Part shown: one piece after another, positions 30,460-37,477 of the stretch
Layout: every line of letters starts with the position of its first letter
Numbering within the stretch: the stretch's first letter is position 1
Origin: a virus
Reading direction: 5' to 3' (one strand)
Virus record (IMG/VR): IMGVR_UViG_3300023178_000120
Location: 1 to 37,477 of that record
Length of the DNA: 37,477 nt
Position numbers and translations under genes: made by a program
The notes under the pieces: model-generated
Seen by the model: only the letters and a program-made list of their open reading frames with translations
Told to the model about the DNA's origin: nothing
Database searches by the model: none

Positions 30460-31479
30460 ATGAAACGCTGGACAGCGTTTATCATGCTTTTGATGACCAA
30501 TATAGTTTATGGACAAGTAGCAAACGATGCAGATGGTAACTTTGACTCAACAACATATGTAGAAACGAACAATACTACCGCCACAACAAGCAGTAGTACG
30601 TCAAACTCTACCTCAACAAATACCAACACCAACACAAATAATAATACTAACAATACCACAATCAGTGCTACTAATACCAATAGCAACACAAATAATAACA
30701 CCAATAACACAACAATAAACGCCACCAATACAAATACTAACAATAATATTTTGTCTGGTGGAACCAATAACACTAACAGAAACTATAACAACAATACAAC
30801 TATAAGCAACAACACCAATGTTAGCTCGAGCAACAATGTTAATACAAACAGTAACACAAATGTTAGCACTGCTACGAATACTAACAATAACAATAATGTT
30901 AGCACAAGCACTGTAGATACAACTTCAAATAATACCAACACCAATAACAATAATACAGTATCGGATAACACCAATACTAATATTAATGAAAGCACAAGTA
31001 CGTCTACAAACAACAACAACAATGTAAACGAAAACAAAAACACGAGCGTAAGTGAGTCTACACAGACTCAAAATATCAATCAGAAGATTGAATCACCTCC
31101 ACCTTCTGCTATCGCTCCGAGCATTGGTAGCTCATATTCACAAGACTTGTGTACAACCGGCGTAAGTGGTGCAGTACAAACTCAAATATTTGGGCTTGCT
31201 GGAGGTAAGTCTATTAGAGATGAAAACTGCGAAAGAATCAAACTGAGCAAGACACTTTATGACATGGGTATGCGTGTAGCTGCTGTGTCGCTAATGTGTC
31301 AGGATGAGCGTGTATGGACTGCTATGAAAATGGCAGGAACACCATGCCCATACGAAGGCTTGATAGGTGATGAAGCAGGTGTAGCATGGGAAGAAAACCT
31401 TGCTGATGTCCCAGGTGTCAGTGAAAGAGATGTAGACAGAGGTCGTGTAACACGTTCTCCCAACGGCCCTCGTAGATGA
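30460..31479 (+). CDS. Secreted Asn/Thr-rich low-complexity protein with conserved Cys domain
   Basis: A 339-aa protein. Residues 1-19 are a signal peptide (KRWTAFIMLLMTNIVYGQ). Residues 36-208 consist almost only of Asn, Thr and Ser, with some Val/Ile, and contain an 18-residue tandem repeat. A Pro-rich linker (ESPPPSAIAP) leads to a compact C-terminal domain with four cysteines (LCTTGVSGAVQTQIFGLAGG, ENCERI, LMCQDERVW, TPCPYEG). Such C-terminal domains sit beside other secreted genes in marine T4-like phages. Many N-X-T/S sequons and the repeat suggest a fibrous or adhesin-like surface protein, but it is not proven to be in the virion. The next gene starts with an ATGA overlap. Confidence 0.7.
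   Translation: MKRWTAFIMLLMTNIVYGQVANDADGNFDSTTYVETNNTTATTSSSTSNSTSTNTNTNTNNNTNNTTISATNTNSNTNNNTNNTTINATNTNTNNNILSGGTNNTNRNYNNNTTISNNTNVSSSNNVNTNSNTNVSTATNTNNNNNVSTSTVDTTSNNTNTNNNNTVSDNTNTNINESTSTSTNNNNNVNENKNTSVSESTQTQNINQKIESPPPSAIAPSIGSSYSQDLCTTGVSGAVQTQIFGLAGGKSIRDENCERIKLSKTLYDMGMRVAAVSLMCQDERVWTAMKMAGTPCPYEGLIGDEAGVAWEENLADVPGVSERDVDRGRVTRSPNGPRR
30631..30738 (+). repeat. Two-copy tandem repeat of an 18-codon Asn/Thr unit
   Basis: Two consecutive 54-base units encode NTNNNTNNTTISATNTNS and NTNNNTNNTTINATNTNT (residues 58-93 of the Asn/Thr-rich protein). They sit inside a longer Asn/Thr-rich stretch (30565-31083) of looser repeats. Synonymous changes between the units show that they are not a very recent duplication. 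Confidence 0.75.
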
Positions 31480-33389
31480 AAAAGTTTCTACTGACATTAT
31501 TGTTTTTTAGTAACTTAGCGTTTGGACAGGCTGATTGGTTAAGTTCTGCTGGAATGACCCAAGTGATGAACGGTGTTGATGATGGCACCTACCATGTATC
31601 CTTGGGTCATACCTTTCCTTATTATGGCGGTCTGTTTACTGACGCATGGATGAGTTCAAACGGATTCATTATGTTGTATGACCCTGTAAGTCAGTTCGGC
31701 AATCCTAATTATAATAATTCTATGTGCTGTTCTGGCAGAGACTTTTCTACTGCAAGCGGTACTTTTTCTTTTATGCTTGCTCCATTATGGACTGACCTTA
31801 GACATGATACGAGCGTGTCAGGGTCTGGCTATTTTTACAAAACAAATGAAGGTGTAAGCTCTTTTCTTTGGCGAGATGTAAAAGAGTTTGGCACTAACAA
31901 TCTAAACACCTTCCAAGCAAACTTATGGCCCGATGGATCTTTTGACTTTTTATATGATGATGTAAATATTACTAATCATAATGTAACTATAGGTTTTTCA
32001 GGCAACTTAAATTTTGATGATTATGAACAAATGGAATACGGTTATGGGTTTAATAATCAAGATTTATTATCAGCTACTTGGTGGGACCAACTTGTGAATC
32101 CAGGCGGTGTTATCTGGTATGGCGAAGATGGTGGATATGACCCGTCAGTAGATTGCACAGACGCATTAAATGATACACGTTGCCCAGGCTATGCACAAGC
32201 ATATTTTGACCAACAATGTGATATAGATCCTTTATACGACTCAACCTGTCCTGGATACGACCAAGCATTGTTATTGCAAGACATGGCTAACACAGATTTT
32301 ATATTTGGTGATGATGTTACTGACTTTTATTATGAAGAGGAAGAATTAACGACCTACGTAGAAGAAACATTTTATGAGGAGGAAGAGTATTATGGAGAAG
32401 GAGAAGAAGGAGAGTTCGGATATCCTGGGAGTGATGGACCAGAGAGCTATGGAACAGATGATGGAATGGACGAAGGAAGTGAGGAAGAGATTGGGACCTT
32501 ACCAATCGAGGAATTGGCAGAAGTTTCAGACACACCCCTACTACCAGAAGAAGGAGAAGAAGTTTACTCCGAACCCTTTGATGAACCGGAAGAAATCACA
32601 GTGGGAGCCGATCCAAATAGCGAAGATATTATTGTAGAAGAAGTATTTGAGGAAGAGGTTATATTAGAAGAAGTAGAGGGACCGAGTATCAATCCTATAG
32701 CAATTGCTATGGCCCAGGTAGAAGCAGGTATAGCAGAAACAAAAGAGAATATGAGTAAACTTGCTACTGATTCTACTCCTATGGAAGAAGATGTGAGTAA
32801 TAATGAAGAAAATTTACGCACATTTGCTGACGAGACAGCATTCTTTGAGAAGTCCACAATAAGCCTGATAGTAGACCCAACCGTTACAGTCATAGTAGAA
32901 CAAACAGAAGAAGAATCCGAAACAATAGAGGTAATGAGTGACAATACTGTGGCCTCAAATGACCAAGGGTTCCAAGAACAACAGAATCAATCATTCAGCA
33001 CAGGCCAAAGTATAACTGCTGTGCTGAATAACGTAGCTCCAAACTTTTCACAGTTTGATGTTGCTCCTCCCAGCGCACAAGAACAACAAACAACAGACAA
33101 AGCCTCATCACAGGCAAACAATATGTCTGAAGAACAGCTGGCGAGTAACTTAGACGAGTTTACAGACGAGATGCAAGACTCTGGTGGTTTTAGTGACCAA
33201 AGTCTTACAATATTCTTAATGGGCCGTGTTAACGGTTTTGACAACTACGGTGGGCAGTTACAGGACACTGCTTTTTACAATGATAGGGGATTGCCTATTA
33301 GTAGAGTACAAAATGACAGAAACACTATGTTACAACTAATAGGATCCAGCGGGAAACACGAGGAAATGATTTCTCAGCAGTATAAATAA
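31476..33389 (+). CDS. Secreted NIDO-like protein with CPGY repeats and acidic tail
   Basis: A 637-aa protein with a signal peptide (MKKFLLTLLFFSNLAFGQ). Residues 40-190 resemble the extracellular NIDO domain (PYYGGLFTDAWMSSNGFIM, MLAPLWTDLRHD, FLWRDVKEFG, TFQANLWPDGSFDF, NVTIGFSG). At about 225-265 are two copies of a Cys motif (DTRCPGYAQAYFDQQCD and DSTCPGYDQALL). Then comes a long Glu/Asp-rich, disordered part (about 285-410), and a C-terminal helical part. Such proteins are probably displayed on the virion or in the host envelope and may bind a surface. Adjacent genes also encode secreted or membrane proteins. The NIDO call is by pattern and should be tested. Confidence 0.6.
   Translation: MKKFLLTLLFFSNLAFGQADWLSSAGMTQVMNGVDDGTYHVSLGHTFPYYGGLFTDAWMSSNGFIMLYDPVSQFGNPNYNNSMCCSGRDFSTASGTFSFMLAPLWTDLRHDTSVSGSGYFYKTNEGVSSFLWRDVKEFGTNNLNTFQANLWPDGSFDFLYDDVNITNHNVTIGFSGNLNFDDYEQMEYGYGFNNQDLLSATWWDQLVNPGGVIWYGEDGGYDPSVDCTDALNDTRCPGYAQAYFDQQCDIDPLYDSTCPGYDQALLLQDMANTDFIFGDDVTDFYYEEEELTTYVEETFYEEEEYYGEGEEGEFGYPGSDGPESYGTDDGMDEGSEEEIGTLPIEELAEVSDTPLLPEEGEEVYSEPFDEPEEITVGADPNSEDIIVEEVFEEEVILEEVEGPSINPIAIAMAQVEAGIAETKENMSKLATDSTPMEEDVSNNEENLRTFADETAFFEKSTISLIVDPTVTVIVEQTEEESETIEVMSDNTVASNDQGFQEQQNQSFSTGQSITAVLNNVAPNFSQFDVAPPSAQEQQTTDKASSQANNMSEEQLASNLDEFTDEMQDSGGFSDQSLTIFLMGRVNGFDNYGGQLQDTAFYNDRGLPISRVQNDRNTMLQLIGSSGKHEEMISQQYK
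33381..33388 (+). promoter_or_regulatory. T4-type late promoter (TATAAATA), overlapping a stop codon
   Basis: An exact TATAAATA on the plus strand. It covers the last codons and stop of the NIDO-like gene (TAT AAA TAA) and lies 23 bases before the ATG at 33411, with CAGGAG as the ribosome site between them. Confidence 0.6.
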
Positions 33390-33410
33390 GATAAACTCAG
33401 GAGCGACAAA

Positions 33411-33875
33411 ATGGTAGAATTAGCAGCCGCTTTGAGTATGGCAAGTGCCGCTTTCAATGGAATCAAAAGAGCGGTAGACGCCGGTAGAGAAGTAGAAGAT
33501 GTCGCAGGATATTTTGGTCGTTTCTTTGATGCAAAGGACCAAGTCAACGAAGCAAGACAACTCGCACAAAATCAACCGGTAGTGAACAAGATATTTCAAG
33601 GTAATAGTGTAGAAGCACAAGCACTGGAAGCAACTGCCGCTAAACACAAAATGGAACAGCTTGAAAAAGAGTTAAGAGAATACCTCATATGGAGTGGGCA
33701 AGGTGCCTTCTATGAGGATATGATGCAGGAAAGAAGAAGAATAAAGCAAGCAAGAGCAGCCGAAGCAAGACGTAAAGCAGAAAACAGAAAATTTTGGATT
33801 GATGTGTCTACAATAGGTTTAGCATCAGTGTTTGTTTCAGGTTTAATTATAAGTATGTTAGTAGCTATATTATAG
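33411..33875 (+). CDS. Probable structural protein with coiled coil and C-terminal TM
   Basis: A 154-aa protein. The N-terminus is helical and Ala-rich (ELAAALSMASAAFNGIKRAV), then a charged helical stretch (LEKELREYLIW, then EERRRIKQARAAEARRKAEN-like; exact pieces QERRRIKQARAAEARRK), and residues 129-152 form a hydrophobic segment (TIGLASVFVSGLIISMLVAI), a likely membrane anchor. The late promoter at 33381-33388 and CAGGAG precede it. A role in the virion or in host membranes is inferred; no family is named. Confidence 0.6.
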   Translation: MVELAAALSMASAAFNGIKRAVDAGREVEDVAGYFGRFFDAKDQVNEARQLAQNQPVVNKIFQGNSVEAQALEATAAKHKMEQLEKELREYLIWSGQGAFYEDMMQERRRIKQARAAEARRKAENRKFWIDVSTIGLASVFVSGLIISMLVAIL

Positions 33876-33884
33876 GATAAAATT

Positions 33885-35234
33885 ATGGCATATGAAGTCT
33901 CGATAACTAAAGGATCTGCAGGAACTCCCACAGTAGGTGTGAGTGACAGGGCAGACTATTGTGTTGAAGAAATTGAAAGTAGAATAATAGATTGGGCAGA
34001 CGATATTACAAACAATGATGGTGTCATGGCCTCGTTTGAAGATATTGCAACTGACAAAAATAAATCAGGGCCGACAAAAACTGTAACAAGCGGTGACATT
34101 AGTGCTACAATCCCTGATCTCACTTCTCCTACCCCATTCAAACTACATAAAGAAGGTTGGGAAACTCAATTCGACAATTTTGTTTCTAAAAGAGCTGACG
34201 TAAACACTGCATCCTATTCTATTATGGATGAAATGATTAGAATCAGAGATGTGTTAAAAACATATCGAGATTATTTTTGGGACGAAGAAACAGCAGTAAA
34301 TGCTGAGCTAACAAGATTAGAAGGTATACGTGACGCACACGTAATTAGACGAGATTACTGGTATGGAGTAAGAGACACTAATCAAGCTCTAATAGACGCA
34401 CTAGATCCTCTAGACCCTGATTATCTTACTGATCTCAACACATACACTACAGCTAGAGATACAGCAATCACTAACGCTGCTCACCATGAAGCTGACAGAG
34501 TAACATCAGAGACTTATAGGTCAACTGTTCTGACCGAGTGTAATGCAATATTCGGGGAGTTTAATGGTTCTAGTAGAACTGGACAAACAGCAACTTGTTC
34601 TAATGCAGTAAACGGTGAGTTTGAATCAATACTGGACACAATTCATATCGGATTAGTTAGAGCGTGTAATAGAATAGGCACAAAAGACGTACAGGCCAAA
34701 TATTGGGTAGACACAGTAGACAGATCTGATGCGGCTACATATGTAGGAGCAAAGTATGCGGATACTCCTGTAGATCTTTTAAGCTACATGACTAAGTTTG
34801 TTAAGATGGTACAAAAGAAAGACAGTGTTAGTAAATTAGAGTCCAACACTTTTAATATTTCAGAGTTTGAAACAGTAAGCAATGAAATGGTTGCATTTGA
34901 TTTAACAACAACCACCACATCATTTACTGATAACAGTGGAACAACTCAGTATGCACATTATCCTTCGCTAAATGCAGCACCGGATGCAAAAGAAGCATTA
35001 CTTACACAATATTATAGTAACGGAGTATCACCAAAGTATTATAAGGACAAACAAGAATCATTATCTCATATGGCGGCCCAAGTCAGTACAGCAAAAGCGG
35101 GGGTCGAAGAGACTGAAGATGATTTGCAAGCATTAGCACTGTCATCACAAACAGGTGATTGGGATACAGACCTAGATAACTTAGAAACTTCTAGGACACA
35201 GTATTCATCCTGGGTTTATGTAGAAGCACCGTGA
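33885..35234 (+). CDS. Probable virion protein, 449 aa, coiled coil
   Basis: It starts MAYEVSITKGSAGTPTVGVS. The middle (residues 110-230) is a long predicted helical stretch (IRIRDVLKTYRDYFWDEETA, LDPLDPDYLTDLNTYTTARD), and the end is helical too (LSHMAAQVSTAKAGVEETED). No signal peptide or membrane segment is present. Position behind the late promoter and beside the membrane proteins suggests a structural role. No family is recognised. It overlaps the next gene by four bases, where GTGA serves as both stop and start. Confidence 0.55.
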   Translation: MAYEVSITKGSAGTPTVGVSDRADYCVEEIESRIIDWADDITNNDGVMASFEDIATDKNKSGPTKTVTSGDISATIPDLTSPTPFKLHKEGWETQFDNFVSKRADVNTASYSIMDEMIRIRDVLKTYRDYFWDEETAVNAELTRLEGIRDAHVIRRDYWYGVRDTNQALIDALDPLDPDYLTDLNTYTTARDTAITNAAHHEADRVTSETYRSTVLTECNAIFGEFNGSSRTGQTATCSNAVNGEFESILDTIHIGLVRACNRIGTKDVQAKYWVDTVDRSDAATYVGAKYADTPVDLLSYMTKFVKMVQKKDSVSKLESNTFNISEFETVSNEMVAFDLTTTTTSFTDNSGTTQYAHYPSLNAAPDAKEALLTQYYSNGVSPKYYKDKQESLSHMAAQVSTAKAGVEETEDDLQALALSSQTGDWDTDLDNLETSRTQYSSWVYVEAP

Positions 35235-35833
35235 AAATTATTCCTGTTTCCGGAAACTTTAAAGACCACAGTGAGACTGTGGTAACAGCCATATGGGAAG
35301 TAAGAGATTTTCCCCTGCCTTATAATATAAGAACCGAAGTTATCGGAATGTACAATCAGTCAGGGTATATGAAAAACGCCCAGCGAGATTATGAAAACAG
35401 AAAAGAAATGCATCTAGATAAAATTACTAGTGGATGGATTTCAGAACACGGAAAAGATTTAGGATTGAAGTTAAAGGGTCAAAAAGACTACATACTAGAT
35501 CCTATTTGGCCTAACAATATGGAAGATTTTGACTATGAGTTTGGTACAGGAAAATGCCTATTAGACACTAAAGGACACCAAATGAGTTATCACATAGATA
35601 ATAGAAATGTGGGTGGGGTATTTATTTTAAATTTAAAAAACAATCCAGTATCTACTACCTTCAAATTAAGTAAAGATGGTGATATATTTTATACTGCACC
35701 TAAAGAAAAGGGTACAGGAGTATTTTTTCTAAATACACATATGTCTTATCATGCTATAGAAAATGATTCCGATGAAGAAAGACTTATTTGGTACGAAATA
35801 GTATCAATTAAGGAATTTGCAAAGTGGAGCTGA
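35231..35833 (+). CDS. Prolyl-4-hydroxylase-like 2OG-Fe(II) oxygenase
   Basis: A 200-aa protein starting at GTG 35231 inside a GTGA overlap with the gene before. The double-stranded beta-helix iron site is complete: YHIDNR gives H121-x-D123, and SYHAIENDSDEERLIWYEI gives His174 and the 2OG-binding Arg184. Relatives hydroxylate prolines or other residues using 2-oxoglutarate and O2, and such genes are common in marine T4-like phages beside structural genes. Its target might be one of the neighbouring virion proteins, which is inference only. The contrast with the H-x-N TauD-like protein at 28475 is notable. Confidence 0.75.
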   Translation: MKIIPVSGNFKDHSETVVTAIWEVRDFPLPYNIRTEVIGMYNQSGYMKNAQRDYENRKEMHLDKITSGWISEHGKDLGLKLKGQKDYILDPIWPNNMEDFDYEFGTGKCLLDTKGHQMSYHIDNRNVGGVFILNLKNNPVSTTFKLSKDGDIFYTAPKEKGTGVFFLNTHMSYHAIENDSDEERLIWYEIVSIKEFAKWS

Positions 35834-35837
35834 TATA

Positions 35838-36110
35838 GTGGATGATATATGTCCACCAGAGTTTGAAATCTGTTTTACTGAAGATGAGTGGATAGAGTTT
35901 CATAACTATGTAGAGTTTGAAGATGCAGAGGTATTCATACCCGAGCATCCTGTAGGAGACGGAGAAGCATTGGCAAACTTTACATGGGAAATATTATTTT
36001 TAAGTCCATGGGAGCTGATATACATTGCACTACCTATGAGTGTATTAGCTACCTACGGGCTAACCATTTACTACGCCTACAAATGGATTCAGAGGAGGTT
36101 CAATGGCTGA
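35838..36110 (+). CDS. Small acidic protein with one TM helix
   Basis: A 90-aa protein, starting at the GTG at 35838 (GGAG eight bases upstream); an upstream TTG at 35817 is less likely. The first 50 residues are very acidic (DDICPPEFEICFTEDEWIEF), then WELIYIALPMSVLATYGLTI is a membrane helix, followed by a basic end (YKWIQRRFNG). The positive-inside rule places the acidic part outside. The family is unknown. It lies beside the coiled-coil membrane protein downstream and could work with it. Confidence 0.6.
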   Translation: MDDICPPEFEICFTEDEWIEFHNYVEFEDAEVFIPEHPVGDGEALANFTWEILFLSPWELIYIALPMSVLATYGLTIYYAYKWIQRRFNG

Positions 36111-36600
36111 GGTAGAATTTGGTGATGTTAAAGTAAGTGGCGGAAAGATGTTACTCATTGTACCATTACTTGGTTCTATTATAGGAGCCATGTGGGGCGG
36201 TTTTGAGTTATATCAGCGCTTGCTCAATGCTGAAGAGCAGTTAGGTAACTTACCTGACACATCAGCAATCAATCAACAGTTGGCCGTCCAAGCGGAGACG
36301 CTACAGGGGCTCTCAGATGACGTATCAACTCAATTCAACACGCTCAATATTCTTGTAGACAACTTACAAGAGGATATTGACCGTATCAGAGAAGATGTGG
36401 ATGAAATAGATACTTTCGTGCGTAACATTGACGAAAGCACTAATGAAACACAGCGTGACCTACGCAATGACGTATACGCCATGGAAGAAACACTAAATGA
36501 CCGTATGCGTGAAATAGACGAACAGTTAAGAGAAACACGGGACGATTTAGAGGAGAGCATTGAGCGAATCCTTGACAATCCGCTCAATGACTCTGAATAG
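36103..36600 (+). CDS. Membrane-anchored coiled-coil protein (i-spanin-like layout)
   Basis: 165 aa. A hydrophobic anchor lies at about residues 16-37 (MLLIVPLLGSIIGAMWGGF), then a long charged coiled coil from residue 60 to the end (NILVDNLQEDIDRIREDVDE, LRETRDDLEESIERILDN). The N-terminal anchor plus long periplasmic coiled coil is the layout of an i-spanin such as Rz, but no o-spanin lipoprotein is seen. It starts eight bases inside the upstream gene, and its TAG is immediately followed by the stop of the oppositely oriented PiT-like gene, so no terminator space exists. Confidence 0.5.
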   Translation: MAEVEFGDVKVSGGKMLLIVPLLGSIIGAMWGGFELYQRLLNAEEQLGNLPDTSAINQQLAVQAETLQGLSDDVSTQFNTLNILVDNLQEDIDRIREDVDEIDTFVRNIDESTNETQRDLRNDVYAMEETLNDRMREIDEQLRETRDDLEESIERILDNPLNDSE

Positions 36601-37477
36601 TTAAGCGAAGTATTGTATTCCCATAACTATACCAACTGAAGCTGCTAAGCCGATCATCATTTTCATAAAGTCCTTCGCTACAAGAGGAAAGATTTGATTG
36701 AATGATGATCGCTTAGTAACAGTAGCCAATGCTAACTCTCTACCTGTGAGTAACCCCACAAAAACCCAAGTAGTAGACATTGGTATGTCATTCAGCTCTT
36801 TGAAGAACCATAAGCAAATCCAATAAACAAAGTCAATGATAGTAGCAGAGCGTATAAAACGTGTGTTCTGCTTATTCAAAACAATCTCTTGGATTTTGCC
36901 TCCACGTTCCCGTAACATATATCCAAGGCCTGCAACAAACAGGACTGATATAACGAACATCCATTCAATGGGAACAACACGTGGTAAGAATACTGCAATG
37001 TTAGCCATATCGTGTGACAACCAGGTCCACCACAAGAAACCTGTTGTACACCATTGGGCAACACGCCAATACATCTTATGTGATTCTTCTACTGGTCTGT
37101 GTTCTTCAATAAACTTAGGTACAATAAACCAAATACCGTAAGCAGCTAAAGCAGCAACACCATATCCTACAATACTTTTTGTAAGCATTGATCCTAATAC
37201 AACTGAGGATGCGAATGCTGACAATACGAGGAATGATGTTGATACAGGAACGCCAATCCGTGTTAGTAATAGTAGCACTCCAGGTGCCAGAGCATGATAC
37301 CACTGAGGCTCAACGTACGGTATCTTATTTAATCGACCATACGAGATGTCGCCTCCATACATACTCCATCCATACCAGACTGCCCATAGTAGAACAGCAC
37401 TTGCAGCTGCCCACATTATTTTCCAATCAACTTTTTCGCTGTTGGAAGCAATCCACGTTCCTAATGTTTGTACAGAA
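36601..37477 (-). CDS. PiT (phosphate permease)-like membrane protein, 5' end beyond window
   Basis: Open from the right edge without a stop, so the N-terminus is missing; about 291 codons are visible. Many hydrophobic segments fit the PiT family. LTRIGVPVSTSFLVLSAFAS and NDIPMSTTWVFVGLLTG are the two PxST[TS] repeats, and LSHDMANIAVFLPR resembles the GxNDxANAxGP signature. PiT proteins carry inorganic phosphate or sulfate with H+ or Na+ across the inner membrane. The His after STT and the first part of the GxND motif are altered, so transport activity is uncertain. The Met at 37416 is internal, because coding sense continues upstream of it (VQTLGTWIASN). Confidence 0.6.
   Translation of the reverse strand, partial: SVQTLGTWIASNSEKVDWKIMWAAASAVLLWAVWYGWSMYGGDISYGRLNKIPYVEPQWYHALAPGVLLLLTRIGVPVSTSFLVLSAFASSVVLGSMLTKSIVGYGVAALAAYGIWFIVPKFIEEHRPVEESHKMYWRVAQWCTTGFLWWTWLSHDMANIAVFLPRVVPIEWMFVISVLFVAGLGYMLRERGGKIQEIVLNKQNTRFIRSATIIDFVYWICLWFFKELNDIPMSTTWVFVGLLTGRELALATVTKRSSFNQIFPLVAKDFMKMMIGLAASVGIVMGIQYFA

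Noticed and set aside
30507-31043. Leu/Val-rich reading frames on the minus strand opposite the Asn/Thr-rich gene
   Set aside because: They are the complement of AAC/ACA-type codons, so the hydrophobic composition follows from the plus-strand repeats. No ribosome site or operon context supports them.
30631-31083. CRISPR-like or tandem DNA repeat array
   Set aside because: The repeats are in frame, encode Asn/Thr/Ser, differ at synonymous positions and have no spacers.

Overview
The window is a piece of a tailed phage genome of the T4-like (myovirus) type, AT-rich, with genes packed stop-to-start on both strands. The T4-type genes that can be recognised (baseplate gp5, gp53, gp48, gp26, gp51, gp29; head completion gp4; gp32, gp59, gp33; PhoH), together with carbamoyltransferase, 2OG-Fe(II) oxygenase, nitroreductase and radical SAM genes, look like the marine T4-like phages (cyanophage and pelagiphage relatives). 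No photosystem gene is present here, and the host cannot be named from this sequence. Both ends are cut inside genes.

Layout. (1) 1-4338, minus strand: baseplate module gp48-like, gp53, gp27-like hub, gp5 (cut at the left edge). (2) 4382-8690, plus strand: gp4, a probable gp2, a tail-tube-fold protein, gp26, gp51 and gp29 (tape measure). gp26 and gp51 are joined by a textbook -1 frameshift site, like the G/GT tail chaperones of other phages. (3) 8717-11268, minus: gp32, a small ORF, gp59, gp33 and a secreted SleB-type cell-wall hydrolase behind a T4-type late promoter. (4) 11298-15038, minus: acyl-CoA synthetase-like enzyme, MGME1-like nuclease, divergent SDR, tRNA-Arg(UCU), a LigA-Ia-like small protein and three small ORFs, behind a good sigma-70 promoter. 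(5) 15196-16763, minus: PhoH and three small genes. (6) 16782-29648, minus: a 12-gene, fully overlapping block with six consecutive radical SAM proteins flanked by a carbamoyltransferase, an unknown 370-aa protein, a methyltransferase, a glycosyltransferase, a TauD-like protein and a small basic protein, behind a TTGACA-type promoter. (7) 29803-36600, plus: nitroreductase, two secreted low-complexity/NIDO-like proteins, membrane/coiled-coil proteins, a probable virion protein and a P4H-like oxygenase, behind late promoters. (8) 36601-37477, minus: a PiT (phosphate permease)-like membrane protein cut at the right edge.

How the parts work together. Four well-placed copies of the T4 late motif TATAAATA stand in front of structural or lysis genes, and two sigma-70-like promoters stand in front of the metabolic blocks. 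This suggests an early programme (modification/metabolism) and a late programme (virion, lysis), with gp33 present as the late coactivator. The most unusual content is block 6. Five of the six radical SAM proteins carry the SPASM-like auxiliary-cluster cysteines before the CX3CX2C core instead of after it. Together with the sugar- and carbamoyl-type enzymes they look like a phage-borne biosynthetic or surface/nucleic-acid modification pathway whose product is unknown.
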